A stretch of 64,000 nucleotides of DNA from Acytostelium subglobosum LB1 (lineage: Eukaryota > Evosea > Eumycetozoa > Acytosteliales > Acytosteliaceae), in the NCBI RefSeq assembly GCF_000787575.1, contig NW_012236493.1:124001-188000 (forward strand), read 5' to 3'. Shown here in pieces: positions 45,601 through 56,468 of this stretch (positions are counted from its first letter, which is position 1; every line of letters begins with the position of its first letter). The position numbers were made by a program, and so were the translations under genes. Under the pieces are notes generated by a model, which did not search any database, was not told the DNA's origin, and saw only the letters and a program-made list of their open reading frames with translations.

Positions 45601-46224
45601 CTGCCCAAGGAGTCAGCCAAGCTTGTGCCAACAGTAGCCAAGATGGTGCTTGTGACCAACCATCTCTCAGATCACCAGTTCGTGTGGGTAGCCTACCGCA
45701 ACTTGGCCATCCTCTCTGTTTTTGACGCCAAGACCCGCCAGCTGGTGGAGACCATACGCCTCAACGAGATGCGCCCCGACTGGATGGGAACGGACAACAT
45801 GATCGTGCACAACAACCTTGTGTGGCTTACCTACAACAACCTGGTGTGCCATGTCGATCCCAACACATGCCAGACACTGATGGCGCACCGCGCGCACAAC
45901 CAGAGGATCTTATCCATTGCCGGCGTTGACAAGAATGTATGGCTCACATGCAAGGACGGCAGCGCCAGCATATGGGACGGCACTACAGGCATCCTTAACA
46001 TGCACATACAGTTGCCGGCTGTCGCCACCAAAGTTCTACTGTTTGGTGGCAACGTATGGGTGTGCACGATGGGCATGATCTACGTGTATGATCCCAACAA
46101 CTTTACGCTCAAGGATCAGGTGGAGTGTTCGCAACATGTCAACAGCATCGTCGACATTGTCAAGGTGTTCCAACATACTGTGTGGTCCTGTTGCGGATCC
46201 AACAATGTCTGCATTTGGTCATAA
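39663..46224 (+). CDS. Roco family protein: LRR-Roc-COR-kinase with WD and PH segments; frame interrupted near 45342
   Basis: Exons 39663-41795, 41881-42062, 42131-42355 and 42424-46224. The start is the first in-frame ATG; the frame upstream has none. Layout: acidic/Asn-rich leader, LRRs (about 165-440), Roc GTPase (about 462-700) with VGQENVGKTS and DCAGQE, split by a Ser/Gln-rich insert of about 110 residues, then COR. The TKL kinase (about 1354-1625) has IGKGASGKIY, VAVKQLD, HRDLKSPN and DFGLSS. WD-type repeats begin near 1710 (NQGTIIIWNAENG), a PH-like segment follows (KGYAQRWFVLD), then more WD repeats. The first frame runs into a stop at 45431-45433, while the PH and WD homology continues one base out of phase from about 45342. 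This looks like a single missing base. Whether it is a sequencing error or a real mutation cannot be told here. Confidence 0.88.
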
Positions 46225-46373
46225 TATAACCATGAATGAGTACACAGAGGACAGACGACTGTCCATCCATCCATCTATCCATCACATGTAATAAATCCAA
46301 TCCAATCCAACTATCCAACAATCCAATCATTCATTCATCACTGTCATTGTCAATGATTTATTCGATCCACTTA

Positions 46374-48040
46374 TTATTGTCTCCTGTCCATTGGCAGAGC
46401 TGATGCTGTCGTTGACTTTGTGCCTGCGTTGCTGTTGGCCTGCAATGACTGGATCTTTGACATGAATGGAGGGGTAACATTGTACTTGTAAGAGATAGCG
46501 TAGAGTACTGAGAAAATGAACCATCCTGTCAGCATAATGATCAAAGGTACAAAGCGTGCTACATTGTGCGACAGAGCCACCAGTGAGCTGATTGTAGATA
46601 TACAACAGAATGAAAAGAATACTGTCCTCATACTATTATTAATCAAAGAGTTAGTTACTTGTATCAATCTGATCGATCAAAACAATCAATCACATACCGA
46701 TTAATCCAGGACACTGTACATGGCCAGAAGTAAATGTTGATGAAAAGGAAGATGATGTCGACGGCTAGAACAACCAGAAGGTATGCTGTCTCGTATTGAG
46801 TCGCGAATACTAAAATGGTAGAGTGTCAATGATCTGATTTGCCAAGTATGTGACGCTGGATACTACTTACTGGCCATTGCTGCAAGTATGATCTTGCCCT
46901 GAATGAAGATGAATACAATCTTTGGTTTGAATTTGATGTCGGATATGTTCTGTGTCTGAGCTTGAGCGAATGAGGCGGCTGGATAATATACAATCAATGC
47001 GACCATTGAACAGACGATAAAGACGATGTGCACTCCCTTTAGACATGACTCGATTGAGGGGTCAGAGTCCCACTTGACCGAACCATCCTTGAATGTACAA
47101 TCCACGCCTCCAAACATCGTTGAGATCACAGGTATATACAACGTATTGACAAGGAACCAAAGTACTGAGTAAATCTTTTGTTGATACTTTGACATCCAAT
47201 CACTTGTATCATTCTCGCCACTAGTTGTACATTATTTGGTTAGTCAATCAGTCAGCCAGGTCACATGATTGAAGAGTGTGCGGACATACTATTTGATTGT
47301 GTAGTATCGCAGGAAGAGACGTATACTGATGATGAAGATGTAGGGAGTGAAGGCAGTTACAAACATCACCCAGTACATTACTCTGAATACACTGCCAGGG
47401 TTCCAGGGGATGGCCAAGTAGTTGAGCCTCTGCAATGGCTCTGAACCAAGAAACTGTGAACGTTGATTGAATGAGAATGAGAACACTTGAATGAACTCAA
47501 TCAGAATACCAATGAATGCAATCACATTTGAGAAGTTAAACGTTAAGTCGTTTCCAGTCGGGTCCTAAATAGTATTATATGTTAGTCATCTATTCATTCA
47601 ATCATTCTTTGTGAATATCTTACCTCCCATGCATGTGTCTCTCCACCTAGATAGTAGACTGACCAGAGACAAGCGAGAAGAGAGAAGACAAAGGCGCCAA
47701 AGAGTACACGGAAGAGGATGCCATCGTTGAAGGTGTCCATGTGGGGCAGGAGGGCAGCAGGCACAGTGACGAGTACCAGTCCCATTAGAATAGCCACGGC
47801 CAAGAATATGATACCGAATCTTTGAAAAGGTTTCCTACTCGTCTTGTTTGCATCGTTGCTTCCATATGTCTCTACATCACTATCATCATCGAATAATATA
47901 TTTCCATTACTGCCACCCATATTACCATTATTATTTGTTATATTGTTATTATTATTATTAGGATCTGTTGATGACGACGACGATGGTGCCGTCGTTGTTG
48001 AAGATGACCGTTCACGATCTGAATGTGATTTGTTGGTCAT
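46374..48040 (-). CDS. Multi-pass membrane protein of unknown function
   Basis: Five exons on the minus strand: 48040-47624, 47564-47290, 47220-46871, 46809-46698, 46632-46374, giving about 470 residues; all phases join. The N-terminal ~75 residues are a Ser/Asn-rich cytosolic tail. About eight to nine hydrophobic helices follow, among them FGIIFLAVAILMGLVLVTV, VMYWVMFVTAFTPYIFIIS, VHIVFIVCSMVALIVYY and YLLVVLAVDIIFLFINIYF. One loop has a spaced Cys pair (GGVDCTF ... ESCLKG) that could form a disulfide. The tail is short and polar. I recognise no transporter or receptor family. Confidence 0.78.
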
Positions 48041-48516
48041 TTTTGTTGTTGTTCAGGGCAACTCTGCCTTAAACTATTATTATTATTATTACTATTATTA
48101 CTATTTATACAACAATGAATCTAGCTAGAACTTGTATTGTGATATATACATTTCACAATTGAATCTGACCTCTGCCTTATCTTGAATGATTTATCGTGTT
48201 TGTGTGTGTTTGTGTGTTTGAATGAATGAATGAATGAATGAATGAATGAATGATAGACAGAGGGAGTGAGTTCAAGAAGGGGGTCAGTCAGTCTGTCAGG
48301 TGATGATCTAACTTGAATTGACCAACCAACAAGTGGGGAGTTGGAGTTGTGTTTGAAACAGTGTTAACAATAATTATAAATATAAACTGTTTTTCAAGCT
48401 CAAAACCAATCCCAATGATAAAAATTGGTCCTAAAAACACAACAATTATTTATTAGATAGTGCTATCTGTTTAGTCGAGAGATCAAACAAACAAACAATC
48501 AAAGAAACAAACAATC
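48041..48516. other. Divergent promoter region
   Basis: About 475 bp between the membrane protein and DRG2. It holds (ATT/ACT)n at 48076-48104, GTGTTTGTGTGTTTG and (GAAT)n runs at 48195-48255, and an AT-rich block around 48365-48450. Nothing coding is seen. Confidence 0.55.
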
Positions 48517-49944
48517 ATGGGTATAGCAGAGAAGATCAAGGATATAGAGGCCGAGATGGCTCGTACACAAAAGAATAAGGCAACTGAGCATCATCTTGGT
48601 ATGCTCAAGGCAAAGCTTGCTCGTCTAAGAGCACAGCTGCTTGAGCCTCCCAAGGGTTCTGCCAAGACTGGTGAGGGTTTCGAAGTTCTAAAGTCTGGTG
48701 ATGCTAGAGTAGCTCTCATTGGGTATGTGTGTCTTAATCATTCACTCAATCAATCAATCATTCAATCAATCACTTACTCGATCATTCAATCAATCTGATC
48801 AATCGATATAGTTTCCCATCTGTGGGCAAGAGTACAATCTTGACCAAGCTGACATCGACTCAGTCAGCTCAAGCAGACTATGAGTTCACAACACTCACAT
48901 GTATTCCTGGTGTCATTCAGTACCATGGTGCAAGGATCCAATTGCTCGATACACCAGGTATCATTGAAGGTGCTGCACAAGGACGTGGAAGAGGCAAACA
49001 AGTCATCTCAGTAGCAAGAACTGCTGTATGTTTAGTTATCAATCAATATCAATCACTCAATCAACTGATCAATCACTAACAATCAATGTTCAAATCTACA
49101 TAGGACTTGATTCTTATGATGCTCGATTCAACAAAGGGAGAGATTCAGAAGAGATTGCTCGAGGCAGAGTTGGAGGCCATTGGTATTAGACTCAACTCTC
49201 AGCCACCAAACATCTACTTCAAGCAAAAGACTGCTGGAGGTGTCAACTTCACCGCCACAATCCCACTGACCAAAGTAACAGAGAAGCTAGTCAAGTCAAT
49301 CTTACATGAATACAAGGTATATATATATATGTTTGCTACATTCAATCAGTCAATCAATTATTCAATCAAACGACTAACATTCACTCCCTCAATCACTCAA
49401 TAGATATTCCACTGTGACTTGGTTGTTAGATGCGATCCAACTGTTGATGAGATTATTGATGCGATTGAAGGACGTAGATCATACATTAGATGCCTTTACG
49501 TGTATAACAAGGTGGATCAACTTTCAATTGAGGATATGGATAGACTGGCTCGTCTGCCAAACTCTGTAGTCATCAGTTGCAACCTTGATCTGAATTTGGA
49601 CTATCTGCTCGACAAGATCTGGGAGTACCTGAGCCTGTTGAGAGTGTACACAAAGAAGAGAGGAGGCAAGTATATTCCAAACCATACACACTTCCACATG
49701 TACATGTACATGGACTAACCTTCAAACTATTACAACAACAACAGAGGCACCTGACTTTAATGATGCAGTTATCCTTCGTTCTGGAGCCACTATGGAGCAT
49801 GTTTGTGCGTATCTTCACAAAGAGTTGGCCAACCAATTCAAGTATGGACTGGTCTGGGGTGTGTCAGCCAAGCATTGTCCACAGCGTGTTGGACTTGCTC
49901 ATCCACTCGAAGATGAGGATGTTATCCAAATCGTTAAGAAATAA
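48517..49944 (+). CDS. drg2: DRG2, developmentally regulated GTP-binding protein 2
   Basis: Five exons: 48517-48722, 48812-49025, 49104-49316, 49404-49665, 49745-49944, giving 364 residues, the same length as human DRG2. Sequence follows DRG2 throughout: [20 protein letters not shown] start, G1 split over intron 1 and completed as [20 protein letters not shown], switch [26 protein letters not shown] (G4), and TGS-like end [14 protein letters not shown]2 is a cytosolic translation-linked GTPase working with DFRP2/RWDD1. The last intron has a GC donor (GGAG then GCAAGT at 49666), with the only acceptor (49744) that restores the conserved [11 protein letters not shown] frame. Confidence 0.96.
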
Positions 49945-49988
49945 TAAACAACCATATGATCATTATTAAAAGGTGATTGATCAATCAG

Positions 49989-50120
49989 ATAACGACACGC
50001 CTCAAGGAAGCCGTGTGTTCTGAAATCGAAGCCAAAATAGGCAAAGAAGGTGTGGGGTTCAAACTTGTTCAAGTTCATCTCAGCTCAAACATTAGAGGTG
50101 AGCTCATGTTGCGAATCTAA
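49989..50120 (+). other. Orphan coding-like segment after DRG2
   Basis: Forty-three codons without a stop, then TAA at 50118-50120. The codon use looks coding-like, and the segment is preceded by an acceptor-like ATCAATCAG at 49980-49988. It reads ITTRLKEAVCSEIEAK and continues amphipathically, ending GELMLRI. No ATG opens this frame, and an upstream exon would have to overlap DRG2's 3' end. It may be a last exon of an alternative transcript, a gene remnant or chance. I recognise no family. Confidence 0.3.
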
Positions 50121-50428
50121 GACAGCAAAATCATTCATTCATTCATTCATAATCATTAGTTTTATTGTTTCATCATATCCCTAGATATACAGAATATCAT
50201 AAGTACAGTTCAGTATACTCACTCACTCATTGACAGCAAACAAACAAACAATAAGGTTAATGATATCCATTCCCTCGAACCTATCCTCCTCCTCCTCCTC
50301 ACTCACACACAACTTTGGACCCAACTCTGCCATCTTCCTATCTCCCTCAAAGAACCGTCTGCAACAACAACAACAACAACAACATCTCCAACATCTATTA
50401 CAATAATCATAATAATAATCATTTCTAA

Positions 50429-51190
50429 ATGAACAAAGAAACAACGACGATGATTGGCAACTTTAAACTCCCACCAAGATGGCATTATGAAGGCAGAGAT
50501 GGAGCATGTTGTGACAACAGCTGTGATAAACAAGAGATTGACAATGAAATGAAAGGTCCCAATGATATCAGCAACTGGGTCCTCAAAGGCAAGATCATGA
50601 CTGGCGAGTACCCAGCCAAAGACAATCAAGATGATCACCAAAAACTTCTCAGCTCTTTACTCGATGCTAGTAAGTAGACATGATTGATTGGATCACCATA
50701 CACGTGAACATGATCTGACAAATAACGATTCATATCACTAGACATCACTCTGTTTGTATGTTTACAGCTTGAAACTGAGCTGGAAAACTTCAAGCCTTAC
50801 AAGCAGGACCTGATTGATATGGCCAATGAGAGGAATCTTAAGATTGAGTTCTTGCACTTCCCCATCGAGGACGGCGGTGTCGCCGCAAGCATCGAGGAGC
50901 TGGCCGACTTTATCGATCTGTTGCTGAACAAGCTGAAAGACCACAACGTCTATCTGCACTGCTGGGCCGGACGAGGCCGCACTGGAATCATTGCTGCCTG
51001 TCTCCTCGGCAGACTGTACCAGATCTCTGGCTTGGAGGCATGTCGGAGGATTCAAGAGTGCTACGAGCAGAGAGTTATCGGCTTTGGCGAGTCTCCAGAG
51101 TACCATCCACAGAAGATGCAAGTGATCAACTATCTAAAGTATATAAAGCAGAGAGATGAGCAGCAGCAGAAACAGCAGCTGAGTAAGTAA
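50429..51190 (+). CDS. Dual-specificity/tyrosine phosphatase-like protein
   Basis: Two exons, 50429-50669 and 50742-51190, giving about 229 residues. The catalytic loop HCWAGRGRTG has Cys154 and Arg160 (C-x5-R), the phosphocysteine-enzyme signature. The general-acid loop is likely HFPIEDGGV. Upstream, ISNWVLKGKIMTGEYP matches the start of CDKN3/PTP-like cyanobacterial-to-eukaryotic phosphatases, in which this segment opens the domain. The C-terminus is a Lys/Gln-rich helix. It should hydrolyse phosphotyrosine or another phosphate ester in the cytosol; substrate unknown. A CAA/AAC run lies just upstream. Confidence 0.87.
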
Positions 51191-51575
51191 TACACATTAA
51201 AATATTCAAATTTACTTTATTATACATCAATGTCAACGTTATAACTTCCGGTCAACATAATGTTAATATATTTGACATAAGGGCATTGGCGCCAATCAAT
51301 CCATTGATGAGTGAAGGACAGCTGATGCGTACCAACAACATTGATTAACACGTGTTAGCTGGCCTCATGTGGTAGTGTGTGGGAGAGAGGTGAGTGTGTT
51401 CCATCTGACTTCAATCAGACCTCTACAGTTGTTAAATATGAGAGCTTAGGGTAACTTGCATGTTCACATTGTTGTCATTCAACCAATCTCCATTCATTTC
51501 CAGAGAATACAAATATAATATTAATAATATTTTATCCATCCTACTTATTATCCATTTATTCAGTTAGTCATAAAG
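51191..51575. other. Intergenic spacer
   Basis: About 385 bp, AT-rich, with GTTAATATATTTGAC and a GTGTGTGGGAGAGAGG block near 51375. No gene or RNA recognised. Confidence 0.5.
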
Positions 51576-51908
51576 ATGTTAATGATTGTTAGATTAATCC
51601 TAGCCTGTTTCTCATCTTTGTTCACCTTGGTAGTATCATACCTTACTTTACATTCTATATCATTCGTTGCCAATAGGATAGAACAGGTAGGTAGTTTGTA
51701 AACAAACTAGATATAAAGGTTTGGGCAAAGGCATAAATCAACTAACAAACTCAAACAACTCCATAAGATACCAATACCAAAGGATCATGCCCTTAACTTT
51801 GTGAAGCCAATGTTCTCTGTGTTTGCCTCCACTATCAACTCGACACATGTCTTCCTATTCGCCGTGTTGCTAGGAATGATGTGTCTTCATCAATCATCAA
51901 AGAGATAA
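51576..51908 (+). CDS. Small two-TM protein, unknown
   Basis: Two exons: 51576-51686 and 51768-51908 (donor GTAGGT, acceptor TAAG), giving 83 residues; each exon encodes one hydrophobic helix. Helix 1 is about residues 3-27 (VRLILACFSSLFTLVVSYL). Helix 2 is about 60-76 (HVFLFAVLLGMMCL), following a conserved-looking IPIPKDHALNFVKPMF loop. The tail SSKR is basic. It is a plausible small ER or organelle membrane subunit, but I do not recognise it. The frame, splice borders and hydrophobicity support a real gene. Confidence 0.6.
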
Positions 51909-52235
51909 ACTAGACTATTATTGCAATAGAGATATATTGTAACACAATGGTGAAGGTTGGATTGTTTATTACTGTGATGATTGGATTGGATTGATTGTTA
52001 TAAATATATAATATATTATAGTTGTTGTTGTTGTTGATGTTGGTTGTTATAAATAAGTCTATTCCACTTGGAATTGTACATATGTAGAGTATAGGGAATG
52101 GGATGGTCAATCCATCATCAGTGCGTCCGAACCCCTGGATGCTAATCTAGGGTTGGCTGATGAGTTGGAAGGTGTTGACAGTGAAAGCAGCGTTTGAGAG
52201 CATGTGAGGCGCATGTATGTTAACTTCGGCTGCTG
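51909..52235. other. Tail-to-tail spacer
   Basis: About 330 bp between converging genes, with GATTGGATTGG and (GTT)n repeats (52020-52045). It should hold both 3' UTRs. No gene seen. Confidence 0.55.
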
Positions 52236-55200
52236 CTAGAAATGAAAGATGTTGGCAGTGTGTGGGCGGTTGAGTGTCGAGGTAATTGACGACGCTCCAT
52301 TACGTGGAGACGCCATCAAGTGATTGCCTTTGTTGTGGACGTTGACGTTGGTGGCGTTGTTGTACGGATCAATGATAGAGCTGCGAGGTGGCGAGGAGGA
52401 GGGAACGGGAAGACCGCGGTAGTTTTGAAGCAAGGCAGACGAGTGAATAGAGGTTTGTTGCTGTTGCTGCTGCTGATGCTGCTGGGTCTGGCCAAATAAT
52501 GAGGACTGAGGAGAACCAACAAACATCTGATGATGTTGTTGCTGCTGATGGGGATCGCGAAGATTATCGCGACCTAGTCCGAGTTGGATGTGGTGCTGTA
52601 GCTCCTGCCATTCGCTCTCATGTGAAATGGGATTGCTGTGAAGAGGTGGTGTAGTCGAGGGCGAGGCCAATGGAGACGGCGACGACGCCAACGAAGGGAT
52701 ATGGGCTTGATCCATGAATGTATGGAACGTGTGCTGTGGTTGTTGTTGTTGTTGCTGGTGCTGTTGCAGATGGTGATGTGGATGGCCAGGTGATGCAATC
52801 GCTGTCGTGGTGGTTTCCCACGGTGGAGAGACGGGAGGGAACAATGAGTGACCAAACTGAGAAAGAATCTGGTGCTGCTGCTGGTGCTGTTGCTTCTGTT
52901 GCTGTTGTTGCTGCTTCTCACGAGAGGAGGTGATGTGGCCACTGTTGACTCTGGTCGGGTGGACAAGCGGACCGACCGATTGCTGCTGTTGCTGAGGCTG
53001 GTGATGGACGTGATGGTTGTGATGTTGGTGATGTTGATGATGCTGGTTATTGTGATTGTGATGGTGATGATTGTGATGACTATGATGTTGTTGTTGATGT
53101 TGATGGTGTTGGCCTTTGGCCTTACTGAACACGTTGACACCACCAGTAGGTGGTTGTGAATACTCCTGTCCAACCGACTGTTGGGTCGACTGGAAGCTGT
53201 TGGAGCTTGGATGATGTTGTTGTTGATGATGATGATGTTGGAGTTGATGTTGTTTCTCTCGCGCCAAGCCGTAGACAGGGTAGCCAGCTGCCGGTGTCGT
53301 CTTGACATTGCTGCCAATGACACCGCTGTTGCTACCGATTGGAGGCAACACAGACTGTTGCTTCTGATACTCGGTACCAATGGGCGATTGTTTCATCGGT
53401 GAGACGACGACAACCGGTGCATTGGAGGACGAGAGGTAGTGTTGAGGGTGTTGATGTTGGTGCTGTGGCTGTGGCTGTTGCTGGTGATGCTGAGGATGCT
53501 GGTTCGAGGGATAGGATGTGTGCGTGCTGAACGGAGTCAATGCACCGATGCCCGTGAAGGCATCGGGCAATTGGTGTGAAGAGTGCAAAGCAGGAGATGT
53601 AGCCGTGGTACTACCAAGGACGTGTTGCTGCTGTTGCAGTTGTTGTTGATGCTGTTGAGGATGAATGTGATGCTGTTGCTGCTGAAGTGATGGCTGCTGG
53701 TACTGTGCAATGAAGGATGAGTGTGGCGAGTTGAATGGAGGATGGTTCTCCTGGTACCCAGTCTGAAGCATTCCATGATATCTCTGATTGGTTTGGTGCT
53801 GGCCAGTACTGTTGGCCTGGGCGAATCGCTGTGGAGGTATCTGAGTGTTGAGGGACTGATGGCTGAGCTCCTTCAGACTCTTGGAGGCAGAGATTGGCTG
53901 ATCGAGGGGTTGTGGATGAGATGGACCACGAGAGTATCCACTCTTCTTGCTGCTGCTCATGCCCTTGTTGCTATTGTGGCTGTTGTTGCTACTAGTGTTG
54001 TTGTTGCTACCGCTGTTGTTAACATTGGTGGGGCTACTACTACTGCTGTTGTTACTGTTGTTACTGTTGGGCTTGGTGGACCAGGTGATCTTCTTCTTTG
54101 AGAAGGAGCAGTTGATCTTTAGACCCATGAACTCATTCTCGTTGAAAAAGTTGATGGCAGACTCACTGGCGGCCTCTCCCTTCATGCTGTCCTTGAAGTG
54201 AATGAACCCGAAACCCTCATACTCATCATTATCCTTCTTTGGAATGTTGTAATGATTGATCTTTCCAAAGTCCTTGCACTTTGTGAATATACTCTTGTGT
54301 AATCCAGGCTTGGCCTAATGTTTGATTGATCGAGTAAGTATGATTGATCAATGATATAAAGTGATCATTGTATGCAACTTACCTTTGCAGGATCAAAGGT
54401 GATGTGAATACTTGTCCTCTGGTCACAGGAGTCACTCCATCTGATCCGGATGGCTTTGGTTCCAATCATCTTGCCATGCATGGCAGTGAACGCTTCCTCG
54501 GCACATTGTCGTTCAGTGAAGCGAATGAAGGCGTAGTTACAAACGAATATACACTCCTTGTAATCAAGCTCACCAAACACTTTGAACATTTCCAACACCT
54601 GTCTCTGATCGACGTTCTGATCGAGATTGGTAACGTAGAGTGTTGTGATTGGAATTGCCCAATATGCTTTGAGCTCATGATTGAGGTATCCTACAATGAA
54701 TAATGAGTGTAAGTGAATNNGATTGATTGAATGAGTGAGTAAAGGTATACATACTAGACTGATGTAGACTGTTCTTGGCTAAGGATGCTTCCTCCTTTGT
54801 CTTAAAGCTTGCAAAGCCATAGCCAACTGTCTTGCCACTCCTTTCATCAACCTTGAGTTTGCAGGAGACTGGATTATACTTGGACATGATGGCATTGAAT
54901 TGTTCCTGAGTTCAACAAACATGTTAGTAAGTTTACTTATGATCACATGATCAATCGATCAATCAATCAATCAACACCTTGTACTTACAGGTGTTATATT
55001 CCTTGGTATATTGGCAATGAAGATGTTCAACTCACTTAGCTTGGTGAGCTTGTTCTCAGTGACTGCATGGCATAGCATGTGATGAAGGTGGAGTTAGCAA
55101 CATTGTTGAGGTTTGATCACTCACTCCACTCAACTCAACTCTACTTACAGACTAGGAATTGATCGATTGAATGACTCTGTTGCTGATCATTGTTGATGAG

Positions 55201-55527
55201 GTTGTCCAACAGTTGAGAATCTGACAATGAGAGTGATGAGGACATTGACGTTGGTGAGGCTGTTGGTGAGGCTGATGGTGTCGTATGTGTACTGTCGCTG
55301 CTGCCATTGTCATTCATCATCTCTTGCTGATGTAATATATCATCGTCGTCATCATCTAGTTGTTGATGTTGATGATGATGATGATGATGATGATGTTGTT
55401 GTCTGTGTTGATCATCTAATACACCATGTGTATTGTTATTGTTGTTGTTATTGTTGTTATTATTGTTGTTATTATTGTTGATGACCAATGAGGCGAATGA
55501 TGAATCGAGAATATCGATGCCGTTCAT
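52236..55527 (-). CDS. Three-RRM RNA-binding protein with long Gln/His-rich C-terminus
   Basis: Five exons on the minus strand: 55527-55149, 55062-54989, 54905-54755, 54690-54383, 54314-52236, giving about 996 residues. After an Asn16 run and an Asp/His-rich leader come three RRMs. RRM1 has LNIFIANIPRNIT and GYGFASF, RRM2 has TLYVTNLDQNVD and YAFIRF, and RRM3 has HKSIFTKCKDFGKI and GFGFIHF. Each spans an exon border that splices cleanly. The final ~600 residues are low complexity: Ser/Asn, then Gln/His/Pro tracts including long His clusters. The arrangement resembles ELAV/CELF-like or PABP-like mRNA regulators with a prion-like tail. Two Ns (54719-54720) fall in an intron. Confidence 0.87.
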
Positions 55528-56468
55528 GAATGTTGATATAGATTGATTGGTAGCGAATGGTTCACTGCCGAGATATATTGCTTGCTTGTTGCTAATAAAT
55601 ACAATGTTGTTGTAGTTGAATGAATACGTAGAAGTAGAGGAGAGTATAAAGTTGCAACTAACAGACTGACTGAATGACTGTATGACTATGACACAACAAT
55701 AACAATATAGTTATGGTAATGATTTAGTGAGTGTCGTTTAGTGACAGGTGATGTAGTTGCGTGTGAAATACAATGTTATTGATTGTTTGTTTGATTGATT
55801 GATGCTGCCTTCTGATGGTGTATCTAATCATTGGTCAGATGATATAGAGAGAGTAACTATGGTTGATTGATTGATTGAATGAATATAGTTGAGGTGGGGA
55901 TTGGTGTTGGTTGGTTGATTGGTTGGATGTGGTGTGTTGTGTGAATGTGGTGTGATTGTGGTGCGAGGCAAGGGCGAGGCAAGGCAAGGCAAAGTAAAGA
56001 GTGACTTAGTGACTGATTGATTGAATGAATGACTGACTATTCAAATATAAATAGACTCTAATATTACTATTTCTACAACTACTACTAGATGAAGAAAGTG
56101 ATTGATGGCGATGTAAGAGTGAGTGTGTGTGAATGTTGTTGATGGTTGTGATAACTGATTGTGGGAATGGAGTCAAGATCAATCAACACTGGCCTTTTTG
56201 GATACGTACGACCTTCCAAAAAAACAAACAAATAAAAAGCAATCGAGCAAGGATAAAAAGCAATCGTGACGAGTGAGCGTTGTTTGTTGTGTTGACAACA
56301 ACACAATGTTTACAGTATTGGATAATCGTTTATTTGAATCCATCCATTTCCATTATGAACGATGATGGTGATGATCAGGATTGTTTAATCATATGATATT
56401 TTGATTGATTGATTGATTGATTATGTACAAGTAGGACATGTGATTCCATCCAAGTTGATGATGGTGTC
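55528..56468. other. Intergenic region upstream of the RRM gene
   Basis: About 940 bp between two minus-strand genes, carrying the RRM gene promoter and the TADA1-like gene 3' end. It contains ATTGATTG runs, GTGGTGTG repeats near 55930-55965, a GGCAAGGCAAGGCAA run near 55975-55990 and a run of A/AAAAC near 56215-56235. An open frame at 56085-56306 has no supporting features. Confidence 0.5.

Noticed and set aside
52574-54201. Additional frames on both strands in the Gln/His repeat region
   Set aside because: They are shadow frames of the repeat-rich RRM gene, lacking starts or domains of their own.
54906-55062. CRISPR-like or tandem array from repeated ATCA units
   Set aside because: The short tetranucleotide runs are simple repeats inside introns, with no spacer structure.
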